Of a stretch of 57,810 nucleotides of DNA, positions 9,227 through 18,917 are shown piece after piece (positions within the stretch are counted from its first letter, which is position 1; each line of letters begins with the position of its first letter). The position numbers were made by a program, and so were the translations under genes. The notes under the pieces are model-generated. The model was not told the origin of the DNA and did not search any database. It was given only the letters and a program-made list of their open reading frames with translations. The stretch lies in contig PHFX01000010.1 in the NCBI GenBank assembly GCA_007618135.1, positions 1 through 57,810 of the forward strand. Direction: 5' to 3'. The stretch comes from Candidatus Brocadia sp. WS118. GTDB taxonomy: Bacteria; Planctomycetota; Brocadiia; Brocadiales; Brocadiaceae.

Positions 9227-10216
9227 TCATGAGCGTATTTCCCGGGTTTCATCTCCGGACTGTACCGGTGCGACTGAAGGTGTGAGGTGATCTGGAGTCT
9301 CAATGAACACATCCATTTGTTGGCCGGGGAAAATCTTCAGATTGCCGCTTTCGATACTATAAATGACCTGCAGCACGCGCGTATCAACGCGTTCGGTGCT
9401 GTCGCCGGTGAGTGATTTTTTGGGAACGACATACGGCTCAAAACGCACAAATTTTAAGGCGGTTTTAATCTCACGATTCCCGCGCAGAAAGGCGAAAGCC
9501 GGTGCTGCCGGATCTACCCGCCAAGCATCGTTTTCATCCACGTCAACCCGGACGTACAGGGGGTTTGTGCTGCCAAAAAGCATGAGCGGCGTTTGGGTAA
9601 TGCCCGCTGGGGCGAACTCGCCCGCATGAATTTTTAACTGCAATACTTTGCCATCGCGAGGAGCCCGAACGATGCCCCGGTCAAGGTTAATCTCCGTTTC
9701 CTTCACCTGTGCCTGAGCAGAAGCAACTTCTGCCCTGGCATACGCCACTCTTGCCATTGCGGTCGCTACAGCATAACGGTACCGGTCCAATTCGTCAACG
9801 CTGATAACCTGCTTGCGCGATAAGATTTCAGCTCTTGCCAATTGATTTTTCAGGTCATCCAATTGTGCCTTTTCTACCTTAACGTTTGCCCTGGCAACCC
9901 TCAATGCTGTTTGCCGTATCGCCAATTGTGCCTGTAAGTCTCGGTCGTCTATCTTGAACAACGGCTCACGGGCTTTGACGTCACTACCAACGGAAACATA
10001 GATTTCGGAAACAACCCCGGCAACGAGCGTCCCGATGGCTATGTTTTCGGTATTTGCCTCTACGATTCCCGCACCGGCTACGGATGATTGAAAGGGCGGT
10101 GCACCAGGATCCACAACCGGCGGTGATGGCGGGATAGACTTGCTCCCGCTCACAACCGTCAATATGGCGAATCCAATGCCTAATACTGATAAAACAGGAA
10201 GCAGATATTTTCTGAT
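9227..10216 (-). CDS. HlyD/DevB-type periplasmic adaptor of an ABC exporter
   Basis: The adaptor bridges an inner-membrane ABC exporter to the outer membrane. It has an N-terminal membrane anchor, a lipoyl-like half domain (GTLVAGVVSEIYVSVGSDVK), an alpha-helical hairpin rich in alanine and glutamine (about 100-180), the second lipoyl half (GIVRAPRDGKVLQLKI) and a beta-barrel region. The only standard start, TTG at 10162, would delete the anchor. Upstream in frame, the hydrophobic IRKYLLPVLSVLGIGFAIL follows a perfect AGGAGG at 10229-10224, with an ATC codon at 10216 spaced seven bases from it and a GTT just before. I therefore annotate 10216 as the probable start, non-canonical or affected by a base change. 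It begins 11 bases after the ATPase gene. Confidence 0.85.
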   Translation of the reverse strand: MRKYLLPVLSVLGIGFAILTVVSGSKSIPPSPPVVDPGAPPFQSSVAGAGIVEANTENIAIGTLVAGVVSEIYVSVGSDVKAREPLFKIDDRDLQAQLAIRQTALRVARANVKVEKAQLDDLKNQLARAEILSRKQVISVDELDRYRYAVATAMARVAYARAEVASAQAQVKETEINLDRGIVRAPRDGKVLQLKIHAGEFAPAGITQTPLMLFGSTNPLYVRVDVDENDAWRVDPAAPAFAFLRGNREIKTALKFVRFEPYVVPKKSLTGDSTERVDTRVLQVIYSIESGNLKIFPGQQMDVFIETPDHLTPSVAPVQSGDETREIRS

Positions 10217-10227
10217 AACGTGTCCTC

Positions 10228-10998
10228 CTAACGATTGGTGTTGTTTTTGTTTGAGAGATCGGTGCGCAAACTCTCTACACTGACAATATATCCGTCATCC
10301 ATTTTGGCGATACGGTCTGCAAATTCAAAAATGCGCGCATCGTGGGTAACAACAATAAACGCACGGCCAACACCCACGGCCACCTCGCGCAACAGTTCCA
10401 TGACCTTGTGGCCGGTCTCATGATCGAGTGCGCTCGTAGGCTCGTCGCATACAATAAGTTTTGGGTTGTGCAACATCGCCCGTGCGATGGCCACCCGTTG
10501 CTGCTGGCCGCCTGACATTTCCGCGGGAACTGCGTTCGTGCGGTCACTTAGCCCCACCCGGCAAAGGATTTCACGTGCCCGGTCTATTGCCTCGCGCCGT
10601 TTGACGCCATTGATGATGAGGGGAACCGCTACATTTTCAGCCGCCGTCAGGGCCGGTATCAAGTTGAACATCTGGAAAACGAATCCAATATTCTTCCCCC
10701 GGTACCGCGTTTTCTCCTGCGAGTTCATCTGTTTGAAATCATAACCAAATACCAGGCATTCGCCGCCGTCTCGCTCTAAGACGCCGGCAATAACAGAAAT
10801 TAAGGTGGTCTTGCCGCAGCCCGAAGGGCCAACCAGCATCATCAATTCACCCGTCCGGACTTCAAGGTTCACGCCGCAGAGGGCATGCACCTGGTTGCTG
10901 CCGCTGCCGTAGCTTTTCGTCAGACCTTTACAGTGTACTGCAATACTATTAGCGCTGTCCACAGTGTCTTTCCAAAGTAATTTTGACATTTTCAGCAA
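10228..10998 (-). CDS. ABC exporter ATP-binding protein (DevA/LolD/MacB-like)
   Basis: This 256-residue ATPase powers the export system made with the permease and adaptor beside it. It has the Walker A motif GPSGCGKTT from residue 57, Q-loop FQMFNL near 109, signature SGGQQQR at 162-168, Walker B LIVCDEP at 181-187 and H-loop histidine H219. The sequence style (ALTAAENVAVPL, MLHNPKLIVCDEPTSALD) is that of the MacB/LolD/DevA group that works with FtsX-type permeases. The gene lies between permease and adaptor in the order permease, ATPase, adaptor. An alternative ATG three codons downstream would make no functional difference. Confidence 0.93.
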   Translation of the reverse strand: MLKMSKLLWKDTVDSANSIAVHCKGLTKSYGSGSNQVHALCGVNLEVRTGELMMLVGPSGCGKTTLISVIAGVLERDGGECLVFGYDFKQMNSQEKTRYRGKNIGFVFQMFNLIPALTAAENVAVPLIINGVKRREAIDRAREILCRVGLSDRTNAVPAEMSGGQQQRVAIARAMLHNPKLIVCDEPTSALDHETGHKVMELLREVAVGVGRAFIVVTHDARIFEFADRIAKMDDGYIVSVESLRTDLSNKNNTNR

Positions 10999-11170
10999 GA
11001 ATACTCACGAATTTCGTGCGTCGGATTTTGTCTTTTCTGTTTCGTTCTGGTTAGCCGTTGCTATTTTGAAAAGGTATTTTCACAGGAAATTCTCTGTTTT
11101 TATCAGTTTGAAACGACGACACACGAGCATAATGTTTCAATAAAATGTTTGCAGTATTTCTTCAATTTTA

Positions 11171-11221
11171 CGCAGGCGAAAGCCTGCGGCTACAACACAT
11201 GAAAATATCTATGTTTTCATG
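11171..11221. repeat. Two perfect hairpins between permease and ATPase genes
   Basis: CGCAGGC at 11171-11177 pairs with GCCTGCG at 11182-11188 across a GAAA tetraloop, and CATGAAAA at 11198-11205 pairs perfectly with TTTTCATG at 11214-11221. They lie just after the permease stop in the 233-base gap before the ATPase gene. They may protect the upstream mRNA end or attenuate the downstream genes. The first resembles a dispersed genomic repeat and has no T-tract. Confidence 0.55.
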
Positions 11222-11231
11222 AAACACGGTC

Positions 11232-12386
11232 CTAGTTCTTAAAGACGATTGCCGGTTCCAGGCGTACCACCTTCCACATACTAAGTGCTGCAGAGCCAGC
11301 ACAAATCAGCATGACTGCAACGGCGCTGAAGAGCAGGAGTTGCCAGGGCAAACGAAAGGAGAGTTCCGTACTGCCCGTCAAGAGACCTAAAGCAGAAGCT
11401 GTCCCCACGCCGAGTCCGTATCCAATAGCCCCGACAGTCGCCGACTGAAGCAAGATCATTCGTAAGAGCACAAAATCAGATGCACCCATTGCCTTGAGTG
11501 TTCCAAAGTAGCGGATATTGTCCAGAGTGAAATTATAAAAAGTCTGTCCCGCGATGGCAACGCCCACAATAAAACCAAGTACGACCGTAGTTCCAAAATT
11601 GATGGGTATGCCGGTGTATTTCATGTAGTAGCGAACCGTAAGCGCTTTAAATTCCTCTCTCGTATAGGCAGCCAGGCCGGTTGTCTCACGAATACGCTGG
11701 CACAGCGCATGGATATCCTGTCCTGGTTTTGCCTTCGTCAGCACAAATGACATTAGCTTGCGTTCGCGCGGCGCAAAGACCGTCGCCCGGGAAAAGGTGG
11801 TATAAATGACCGGTTGCGATTGAAACGTCCGCTGCACCCGACAGATCCCAACCACGACGGCGCGGTGATCGTTCAGTTCCATGGTGTCTCCGATTCTCAT
11901 GGGCACGCGGCTTCCGTCGGGAAGCGTTCTTGCAAGCTTGCCGTTGGCGCCAACGATATCGACAATAACGGCATCACTGCTGCGGAGATTAGCCAGTTGC
12001 CCCTCCAACATTTTCGGTGGGCCACCAATCAACGTTTCGTCATCAAGCCCGACTACGTTACACGTCTGAAAGGTGCCGTTGGGAAGCCGTGCCTTCAGCA
12101 GACCTTTGTACAACGGGACTGCCCATGCCACGCCCTCTACGCTCCGGACGCGAAGCGATTCCGTCTCTTTCAGTGGTTTGAGGTCGTCAATATACTGCAC
12201 CTTCGGATCCATTACCCAGATATCGGGTAACGCTGTATCTGTCAGAAAGCCAAAGGTTCGTGTCATAAGGCCAAGGAAAATAGCCGCCTGTTGAGTAATG
12301 AGCAGGGAGGCAAACGTCAGCCCAACAACAATGCCTATGTATTTGGCCCGGTTCCCGACGAGCATTTTTATTGCGATAAAGTTCAT
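11232..12386 (-). CDS. FtsX/DevC-like ABC exporter permease
   Basis: This 384-residue membrane protein has one N-terminal segment (about 13-35), a large periplasmic domain of some 220 residues, and three C-terminal segments (about 265-290, 315-340, 350-372). That is the MacB/FtsX topology, and it most resembles DevC-type permeases working with DevA and DevB to export glycolipids or similar amphiphiles in cyanobacteria. The substrate here is unknown. The ATG at 12386 has AAGGAG twelve bases upstream, a long but usable spacing. The rodA gene ends 39 bases upstream, so the export genes may be read from the rodA transcript. Confidence 0.88.
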   Translation of the reverse strand: MNFIAIKMLVGNRAKYIGIVVGLTFASLLITQQAAIFLGLMTRTFGFLTDTALPDIWVMDPKVQYIDDLKPLKETESLRVRSVEGVAWAVPLYKGLLKARLPNGTFQTCNVVGLDDETLIGGPPKMLEGQLANLRSSDAVIVDIVGANGKLARTLPDGSRVPMRIGDTMELNDHRAVVVGICRVQRTFQSQPVIYTTFSRATVFAPRERKLMSFVLTKAKPGQDIHALCQRIRETTGLAAYTREEFKALTVRYYMKYTGIPINFGTTVVLGFIVGVAIAGQTFYNFTLDNIRYFGTLKAMGASDFVLLRMILLQSATVGAIGYGLGVGTASALGLLTGSTELSFRLPWQLLLFSAVAVMLICAGSAALSMWKVVRLEPAIVFKN

Positions 12387-12425
12387 TCCCGGACAACGCT
12401 CCTTAAATCCGGCCGCTCAGTTTTT

Positions 12426-13541
12426 TCATCGTATTTCATGAAAGTGTCTGGAGGCAAGGTCTATCTTCGAACGCATCTTAACGTTAAAGATAAAAGAAAG
12501 GGCAATGAATGATGTGATCATGGAAGAACCGCCATAACTCATTAAAGGGAGCGTAATCCCAACAATGGGAGCAATTCCCAGCGTCATGCAAATATTTACC
12601 ACAATTTGAGTCGCAAACATCGTGACTAGTCCTACAACAATAAATCGTCCGCACGGTTCTCGCGTACTCCGAGCAATTCCAATACCACACGTAAGAAAAA
12701 CGATATAAAGAAATAAAACAAAACATGCCCGCAAAAACCCCCACTCCTCAGCAATAACAGCGAAGATAAAATCGGTATGCCGTTCCGGCAGAAATCTCAT
12801 CTGATTCTGTGTGCCGTTACCCCATCCGCTTCCCAGGACACCACCGGAACCGACGGCTATGAGAGACTGAAGCCGGTGATACCCCGCTCCCCAATCAGCA
12901 GTTTTATCAGGCCAAAGAAAGCCAATGATCCTTAATTTTTGATAGGGTTTCAAGAGAAACAGCCAGAGTAATGGGGACATGGCTATCCCGGCGCCAATAA
13001 AGAGCGCTAATTGATAAAGCCTGATGCCTGCAGTATATAAGATGGCAAGTAAGATAGGCACCATAACAAGCGCCGTACCAAGGTCAGGCTGCTTCACAAT
13101 GAGCGCCATAGGTATGCCGGTCAAAAGCAGGGAAATCCCAATATCAACGAATCCAAGACCGTATTTCGGGTACCGAAAGAATCGTGCAAGGGTAAGCACC
13201 AGCGTGATTTTCATAAATTCCGAGGGTTGAACCGAAAAAGAACCGATGGAGAACCACCTCTGGGAACCTTTCACCGAGCCTCCAAATACCAGCAGGAGGA
13301 TTAGCAGAAAGAGGACGCCTCCATAGATGATATAAGCATAGTTGGCAAACGAGAGATAGTCAAAGTAGAGAAGGGTAAAAAAAAGTGTAAATCCCATCAA
13401 AATCCAGACAAGTTGTTTAAACAGAAATTTCTCAGACGAGGCACTCCAGACAAAAATGATTCCGATGGTAAGAATAATGCATATTAAGGGAAACAGCAAC
13501 CAATCAAAATTTTTAGAAATGACCGTATTGTGCATAACCAT
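12426..13541 (-). CDS. rodA: Peptidoglycan glycosyltransferase RodA (SEDS family)
   Basis: RodA polymerises lipid II into glycan strands during cell elongation, with a class B PBP as partner. The protein has about ten membrane segments and the conserved SEDS blocks GSQRWFSIG, QPSEFMKI, LPERHTDFIFAVIAEEWG (containing the catalytic aspartate) and LMSYGGSSM. FtsW belongs to the same superfamily, but the short N terminus and the region around GSGWGNGTQNQMRFLPE are RodA-like. I chose the ATG at 13541 over an upstream TTG at 13553; a second ATG at 13535 is equally possible. No PBP2 or MreBCD gene is adjacent. Confidence 0.88.
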   Translation of the reverse strand: MVMHNTVISKNFDWLLFPLICIILTIGIIFVWSASSEKFLFKQLVWILMGFTLFFTLLYFDYLSFANYAYIIYGGVLFLLILLLVFGGSVKGSQRWFSIGSFSVQPSEFMKITLVLTLARFFRYPKYGLGFVDIGISLLLTGIPMALIVKQPDLGTALVMVPILLAILYTAGIRLYQLALFIGAGIAMSPLLWLFLLKPYQKLRIIGFLWPDKTADWGAGYHRLQSLIAVGSGGVLGSGWGNGTQNQMRFLPERHTDFIFAVIAEEWGFLRACFVLFLYIVFLTCGIGIARSTREPCGRFIVVGLVTMFATQIVVNICMTLGIAPIVGITLPLMSYGGSSMITSFIALSFIFNVKMRSKIDLASRHFHEIR

Positions 13542-13797
13542 ATTTTTACACAATCCGGCAGCAAAAGCAATACTCTAAAAACGATCCTTGCCGTTTGTTT
13601 TTGCAGATAACTACGTCCGATACAGCACCATAAGGAAGAGAAAAGGCGAATTGAACAATCCGGAACTACATCGGAAGAAATTAAACAAAACTGATTTAAG
13701 GTGCATTTGGGTGTCATGCCTTCAAAGATCATCTCATTCAGAAGGCATTCAAATACCGTTTGAATTTGAAGCCTTTTTTTGATACCATATCACCATT

Positions 13798-14607
13798 ATG
13801 GAATCACTTACCCCGGCAAACTTTTTCAGCAAGGCGCGTATCCATGTCTTGCTCTTTATTGCAACGTTTTTGACTACGTATTATGTTAACGGTCTCTCGT
13901 ATTCTGTTACTATCATGACGATCCTGCTTTCCCACGAATTGGGGCATTTTTTCATGTGCCGGAAGTATCATGTTGCTGCTACGATGCCCTATTTTCTCCC
14001 CCTTCCTTTTCCACCCTTCGGCACCTTTGGCGCGGTCATCAAAATGAAGGGACTGATACCTGACAAGAGGGCTCTGTTCGATATTGGTGCCACAGGCCCG
14101 CTGATGGGGCTCATCTTTTCCATCCCTGCGATTATTATTGGATTATATCTCTCGGATGTGCGCCCGGTACCCAGCGATACCTCTGCTTATTTGGGACTGG
14201 GAGAACCAATCTTGTTTTCATTTCTGTCCAAACTGGTATTTGGCCGTTTGCCCGACGGAATGGATATTTATCTCCATCCGGTTGCTTTTGCAGGGTGGGC
14301 AGGATTATTTGTCACAGCGCTCAATCTGCTGCCGATTGGGCAGCTTGACGGCGGGCATATCCTGTATGCCTTATTGGGCAAAAAGAGTACGATTGTATAT
14401 CGCATAGGTATTTTTCTCTTTTGCGTAATAGCAATCCTTTTATATCCCGGCTGGATGGTCTTTGCCATATTGCTCCTCATTTTTGGCTTTAGGCACCCGG
14501 CACCCATCGACGAGGTTGCCAGTCTCGACCGCAAACGCAAGATCCTCGGGATCATCCTGTTTATCATATTTTTAACCTCCTTTACCCCCGTGCCACTGAA
14601 ACTTTGA
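13798..14607 (+). CDS. Site-2 protease, peptidase M50 family
   Basis: This integral membrane metalloprotease of 269 residues has the zinc-binding HELGH motif at residues 46-50 and the third ligand aspartate D184 in LDGGH, both within predicted membrane segments. About six hydrophobic segments are visible. The compact form without PDZ or CBS domains fits the Rv0359/FtsH-extracellular-like subgroup with a periplasmic or intramembrane substrate that cannot be named. It is divergent from rodA with a 256-base intergenic space that should contain promoters for both; I see no clear match to a consensus there. Confidence 0.88.
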   Translation: MESLTPANFFSKARIHVLLFIATFLTTYYVNGLSYSVTIMTILLSHELGHFFMCRKYHVAATMPYFLPLPFPPFGTFGAVIKMKGLIPDKRALFDIGATGPLMGLIFSIPAIIIGLYLSDVRPVPSDTSAYLGLGEPILFSFLSKLVFGRLPDGMDIYLHPVAFAGWAGLFVTALNLLPIGQLDGGHILYALLGKKSTIVYRIGIFLFCVIAILLYPGWMVFAILLLIFGFRHPAPIDEVASLDRKRKILGIILFIIFLTSFTPVPLKL

Positions 14608-14778
14608 TTGTAATAAGCGCTTAGACACAGAGGACACAGCAAGCACGGAATTAAACGAATTTCTTTATAACTCAGGATTCTCTGTGCAAATCTGTTTAAT
14701 CTGCGTGATCTATGTTCTATTTTTGGTTGTGGCTTCGCCACGCTGTGAATTCTGCGGCTAAACGTTATCTTTCATATT

Positions 14779-15864
14779 ATGAAGACGAAAGTTGTGATTG
14801 CCATGAGCGGTGGCGTTGATAGCAGTGTTGCCGCGCATTTATTAGTAGAGCAGGGTTATGAGGTCGTCGGCCTGTTCATGCGTCTGGGCATTGATAAACT
14901 CGATACCGCAACCAGGACAAAGGTCTGTTGTAGTCTTGAGGACGCAAACGACGCCCGTAATGTTGCAGATCAGCTGGGCATTCAGTTCCATGTCTTAAAC
15001 TTTAAGGATGCCTTTGAACGTATCATTGACACCTTTTGTACCGAGTACCTCAGGGGCAGAACGCCTAACCCCTGCATCCTCTGCAATCAGGAACTCAAAT
15101 TTGGCAAGTTATTGGATTTTGCCAGGATGCTGAATGCCGATTTTATCGCCACCGGCCACTATGCAAAAGTGGAAAGGTTAAAAGACCGGTATCTCCTGAA
15201 AAAAGGGATTGATGCCCGCAAAGATCAATCCTACGTATTGTTTTCATTAACTCAGGATCAACTCTCTAAAACCCTTTTCCCGTTGGGTATGGTAACCAAG
15301 GAGTCAGTCCGCCAGGTAGCCAGGGACTTGAATTTAAAAACTAAGGATAAGCCTGAAAGCCAGGATATCTGCTTTGTGCTGGACAATAATTACCATACCC
15401 TGTTATACGAAAGGTTTGGAGACCGTATAACCACAGGACTTCTCAAGGATACAGATGGGAATATCCTGGGAAGACATCCTGGGTCACCCTTCTTCACCAT
15501 TGGACAACGCAAAGGGCTTGGCGTTGCCCTGGGTACGCCGCGGTATGTAGTCGATATAAACCCGCGGGAGAATACGGTCGTGATTGGTACCGATGCCGAA
15601 CTTATGGAGGACGAATTGGTGGCGTCGGCAATAAATTGGATATCGATTGATAAACTTGACGCCCCCCTGAACGTGCAGGCAAAGATCCGTTACAATCATG
15701 TTGCGGCAGACGCTACCGTATATCCTTACAAGCCGGATATAGTGCGTGTCGTGTTCAAAGAACCACAAAGGGCTATCACACCGGGGCAGGCAGTGGTTTT
15801 TTATGATAACGATGCAGTTGCAGGAGGAGGATGGATTGAGAGGAAAAGCGGAAAAACTTTCTAG
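14779..15864 (+). CDS. mnmA: tRNA-uridine 2-sulfurtransferase MnmA
   Basis: MnmA adenylates and thiolates U34 of tRNAs for Lys, Glu and Gln. The 361-residue protein carries the PP-loop SGGVDSSV (residues 10-17), catalytic cysteines C102 (in NPCILCN) and C198 (in SQDICFV), and the DQSYVLF block that contacts tRNA. Length and motif order are normal. C99 next to C102 forms a CxxC. No sulfur-relay gene is adjacent. The preceding 171-base gap contains a decayed dispersed repeat of the CACAGAGGACACAG type and a small GTGGCTTCGCCAC hairpin. Confidence 0.97.
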   Translation: MKTKVVIAMSGGVDSSVAAHLLVEQGYEVVGLFMRLGIDKLDTATRTKVCCSLEDANDARNVADQLGIQFHVLNFKDAFERIIDTFCTEYLRGRTPNPCILCNQELKFGKLLDFARMLNADFIATGHYAKVERLKDRYLLKKGIDARKDQSYVLFSLTQDQLSKTLFPLGMVTKESVRQVARDLNLKTKDKPESQDICFVLDNNYHTLLYERFGDRITTGLLKDTDGNILGRHPGSPFFTIGQRKGLGVALGTPRYVVDINPRENTVVIGTDAELMEDELVASAINWISIDKLDAPLNVQAKIRYNHVAADATVYPYKPDIVRVVFKEPQRAITPGQAVVFYDNDAVAGGGWIERKSGKTF

Positions 15865-16168
15865 CCTCACCTGAAACTCCCTTATCATCACCACCAATTG
15901 ATTTTTGAGACTTTCGGACAACCCAAGACCACAAATACTCCCCCCAAAAACATCATTATAACATTTCTTGCTGAGTGGAAAAGGATTTGACTTATGTATT
16001 GCAATGTACTAAAGTAAACGTCCGCAAGCCTTTAGCTTTCACGGAGAAAATGGTAATACATGATGCAGCAAATCAGCAACCAAATCCCTCTTAGTAAAGG
16101 GGATGAAGGGGATTGTAAAAAAACTTGTCAAAAAGAGGGGGGCCGTTTATCTGCGGTTACTCTGCACG
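15865..16168. other. Intergenic stretch, nothing clear
   Basis: These 304 bases separate mnmA from the oxidase gene. I see no terminator with a T-tract, no RNA gene and no convincing promoter. The oxidase reading frame extends back to 16103, but that 22-residue leader is basic and unlike the family N terminus. Confidence 0.4.
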
Positions 16169-17572
16169 ATGAATACTAGCGCCACGAAAAGGTTAAAAAC
16201 AGACGGATTGGACTTTAAATTAAGTCAGCTCGTCGGTAAGGAAAACGTGCTTCACATACTCGAGGACCGTATCTGTTACTCATACGACGGCTCTAAACAA
16301 AGGTGCCTGCCGGACGTTGTTGTGCGACCTCAGTCTACACAACACGTTTCTGATATTTTGCGGTTTGCATATGAGCAGGAAATACCAGTCTGTCCCCGCG
16401 GTGCAGGTTCAGGACTTACCGGCGGTGCTGTGCCGGTGAAGGGTGGTATCATATTGGATTTCACCCAAATGAATCGCATTGTAGAGATCAGTCCTGAAGA
16501 CCTGACAGCCACGGTAGAACCCGGGGTCGTCACCCAAACGCTGCAAAGCGAGGTCGCAAAACACAGGTTGTTTTATCCGCCGGACCCAGCCAGCGCCCCA
16601 TTCTCCACGATAGGCGGTAATGTGGCCGAATGCTCCGGTGGAATCACGGGTTTAAAATATGGCGTTACTCGGGATTATATTCTGTCGCTGGAGGTAGTCC
16701 TTGCCGACGGAAGCATCATCCATACGGGTCGCAAGACGTTGAAGAGTGTCACGGGTTATGACCTCACCCGTCTCTTTGTTGGTTCAGAGGGCACGCTGGG
16801 TGTCTTTACCCAGATCACGGTAAAACTGCTTCCCCTCCCGGAAAAGATCGAGACCCTCCTGGTCTTTTTTGCAACAACGCAGGATGCCATACAATCGGCG
16901 AGTCAGATTATTTTCAACAACCTCTTGCCCCGTGCAATGGAATTTATTGACAAATCAAGCATCGACTGTGTTAAAGGATATAAACAAGAGATTCAAATTC
17001 CTGCAGAGGTGAATGCCCTGCTACTTATCGATATTGACGGGAGAGAGGCAAGCGTTAAAACTGAAGCGTCTCTTGTAGAAGAAATTGTTAACAAAAATCA
17101 TGCAATCCGTGTTGCTTCGGCAAAAAACGCTCAGGAACGAGACACGCTCTGGGAGGTAAGACGCGCCATTTCTCCGGCGCTTTACAATATAGCCCCTTAT
17201 AAAATCAACGAAGACATCTGCGTTCCACGGGGCAGGATATTGGAGATATTAGGCAGGATCGCCGGCATTCACAAACGGTATCCTTCCTTAAAAGTTGCCA
17301 GCTTTGGACATATTGGCGATGGCAATATCCATGTAAATGTCATGTATGATGAGGGAGAACAACAAAGGGCATTGGCAGAGGAGATGATTGAGGAAATCCT
17401 CCGCAACACCGTGGAAGTGGGAGGAACAATCTCCGGAGAACACGGCATTGGGAATGTTAAATCGGCCTTTTTATCCCTTGAAATTCCACCCAGGGAACTG
17501 GAAATTATGAAGGAGATGAAACATCTGCTGGATCCCAAAGGCATATTAAATCCCGGAAAGGTGTTTTGTTAG
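16169..17572 (+). CDS. FAD-linked oxidase, GlcD/D-lactate dehydrogenase family
   Basis: The protein (467 residues from the ATG at 16169) oxidises a 2-hydroxy acid such as glycolate or D-lactate with FAD. The N-terminal PCMH-type FAD domain contains the pyrophosphate-binding RGAGSGLTGGAVP and the TIGGNVAECSGG block; the C-terminal FAD-oxidase domain contains FGHIGDGNIHVN and GEHGIGNVK, typical active-site blocks. GlcE and GlcF partners are not adjacent, so it may act alone or with an iron-sulfur subunit elsewhere. A longer start at 16103 is open, but the extension looks spurious. The substrate cannot be set from sequence; lactate, glycolate and 2-hydroxyglutarate enzymes share these motifs. 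Confidence 0.9.
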   Translation: MNTSATKRLKTDGLDFKLSQLVGKENVLHILEDRICYSYDGSKQRCLPDVVVRPQSTQHVSDILRFAYEQEIPVCPRGAGSGLTGGAVPVKGGIILDFTQMNRIVEISPEDLTATVEPGVVTQTLQSEVAKHRLFYPPDPASAPFSTIGGNVAECSGGITGLKYGVTRDYILSLEVVLADGSIIHTGRKTLKSVTGYDLTRLFVGSEGTLGVFTQITVKLLPLPEKIETLLVFFATTQDAIQSASQIIFNNLLPRAMEFIDKSSIDCVKGYKQEIQIPAEVNALLLIDIDGREASVKTEASLVEEIVNKNHAIRVASAKNAQERDTLWEVRRAISPALYNIAPYKINEDICVPRGRILEILGRIAGIHKRYPSLKVASFGHIGDGNIHVNVMYDEGEQQRALAEEMIEEILRNTVEVGGTISGEHGIGNVKSAFLSLEIPPRELEIMKEMKHLLDPKGILNPGKVFC

Positions 17573-17614
17573 CTTCAGGAAGTATAGCAATAAGGGCACG
17601 AAGGGTTGCCATTT

Positions 17615-17666
17615 GTGAGATTTAAGCTGTAAGTGTTATTTTTCACACATTCAACTTAAATCTCAC
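17615..17666. repeat. Perfect 12-base inverted repeat upstream of the aminotransferase gene
   Basis: GTGAGATTTAAG at 17615-17626 is the exact reverse complement of 17655-17666, with a 28-base spacer. It lies after the oxidase stop and 63 bases before the aminotransferase start. It could be an operator, a weak terminator stem without T-tract, or a small mobile-repeat remnant. Confidence 0.55.
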
Positions 17667-17729
17667 GACTCTGTAACACATGTTAATCAATGAGTGTACT
17701 ATTACGATTTTATAAGGAGATATTTGTAT

Positions 17730-18917
17730 ATGGCATTATCAAGAATTGCGAGGGAGGTAAAGACATCGGCAACGCTTGCTATCACCGCCAAGGCCAAGCA
17801 ACTGGCGGCAAAAGGCGTAGATATCATTGGCTTTGGCGCAGGGGAACCCGATTTTGACGTACCGGAAAACGTAAAAAACGCCGCAATCAAGGCCATCAAA
17901 GATGGCTACAACAAATACACCCCCACATCCGGCGCACCAGAATTAAAAGAGGCTATCTGTGAAAAACTTCTTAAGGACAATCAACTGAAGTACGTTCCTT
18001 CCCAAATCCTGGTGTCGGCAGGGGCGAAACAGTCCATCCTGAACGTTGTACTTGTCCTGTGTGACACCGGAGATGAGGCCATCATTCCTTCGCCATACTG
18101 GGTAAGCTATCCTGAAATGGTTATCATGGCAGGGGCAAAACCGGTATTTCTGAATACCACAGACAAAGAACATTTCAAGATAACCAAAGAGACACTGGCC
18201 AAAGTAATAACACCCAGAACGAAATTGCTCTTCATGAACAGTCCGGGTAATCCAACAGGTATGGTCTACACGGAAAAAGAGTTAAGAGAAATTGTTTGTT
18301 TTGCGGTTGAAAGAGGACTTTATGTTATCTCCGATGAGATTTATGAAAAGATTTTGTATGATGGGGTAAAGCACGTCAGTCCCGCTACCTTTAGTGACGA
18401 ATGCTTTAAGAAGGTGATTACGATAAATGGATTCTCGAAGGTGTATGCAATGACGGGCTGGCGTCTTGGATATGCAGCGGGTGCTGAAGAAATCATCAAG
18501 GCGGCAACAAATATCCAGGATCACACGACCTCCGGAGCGAATTCCATTACCCAGAAGTCTGGTGTCGAGGCATTAAAAGGCAGTCAGGATCCGGTGAATT
18601 TTATGGTGACGGAATTTGATAAACGGCGAAGGTATATCGTTGGCCGCCTGAACAAGATCAAAGGAGTTTCCTGTGTGCTTCCGCAGGGCGCATTCTACGC
18701 ATTCCCCAGGGTATCCGATCTTTACCAGAGAAAGATTGCCTGTCAGACAGTGACAAATTCTTTTGACCTGGTAAACCTCTTGCTCGAAAAGGCATTTGTC
18801 GCCTTTGTTCCCGGCGCCCCTTTTGGGGCCGATGATTACATCAGGATTTCCTATGCAACCTCTATGGGGAATATTGAAAAAGGGATAGACCGGTTTGAGA
18901 AGTTTTTGAGCAGCTAG
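17730..18917 (+). CDS. aspC: Aspartate aminotransferase, class I PLP enzyme
   Basis: This 395-residue enzyme moves the amino group between aspartate and 2-oxoglutarate. It is a class I aminotransferase of the bacterial Ib subgroup: it opens LSRIAREVKTSATLAI, has SAGAKQSI and the NSPGNPTG substrate-binding loop near 170-177, the SDEIYEK block near 201, and the PLP lysine K237 in NGFSKVYAMTGWRLGY. The start at 17730 follows AAGGAGA with ten bases spacing; an upstream in-frame ATG at 17694 has no such site. Some relatives also act on prephenate or other keto acids. Confidence 0.94.
   Translation: MALSRIAREVKTSATLAITAKAKQLAAKGVDIIGFGAGEPDFDVPENVKNAAIKAIKDGYNKYTPTSGAPELKEAICEKLLKDNQLKYVPSQILVSAGAKQSILNVVLVLCDTGDEAIIPSPYWVSYPEMVIMAGAKPVFLNTTDKEHFKITKETLAKVITPRTKLLFMNSPGNPTGMVYTEKELREIVCFAVERGLYVISDEIYEKILYDGVKHVSPATFSDECFKKVITINGFSKVYAMTGWRLGYAAGAEEIIKAATNIQDHTTSGANSITQKSGVEALKGSQDPVNFMVTEFDKRRRYIVGRLNKIKGVSCVLPQGAFYAFPRVSDLYQRKIACQTVTNSFDLVNLLLEKAFVAFVPGAPFGADDYIRISYATSMGNIEKGIDRFEKFLSS

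Noticed and set aside
14268-14741. Minus-strand open frame of 157 codons
   Set aside because: It mostly shadows the site-2 protease gene and is rich in basic residues typical of antisense frames.
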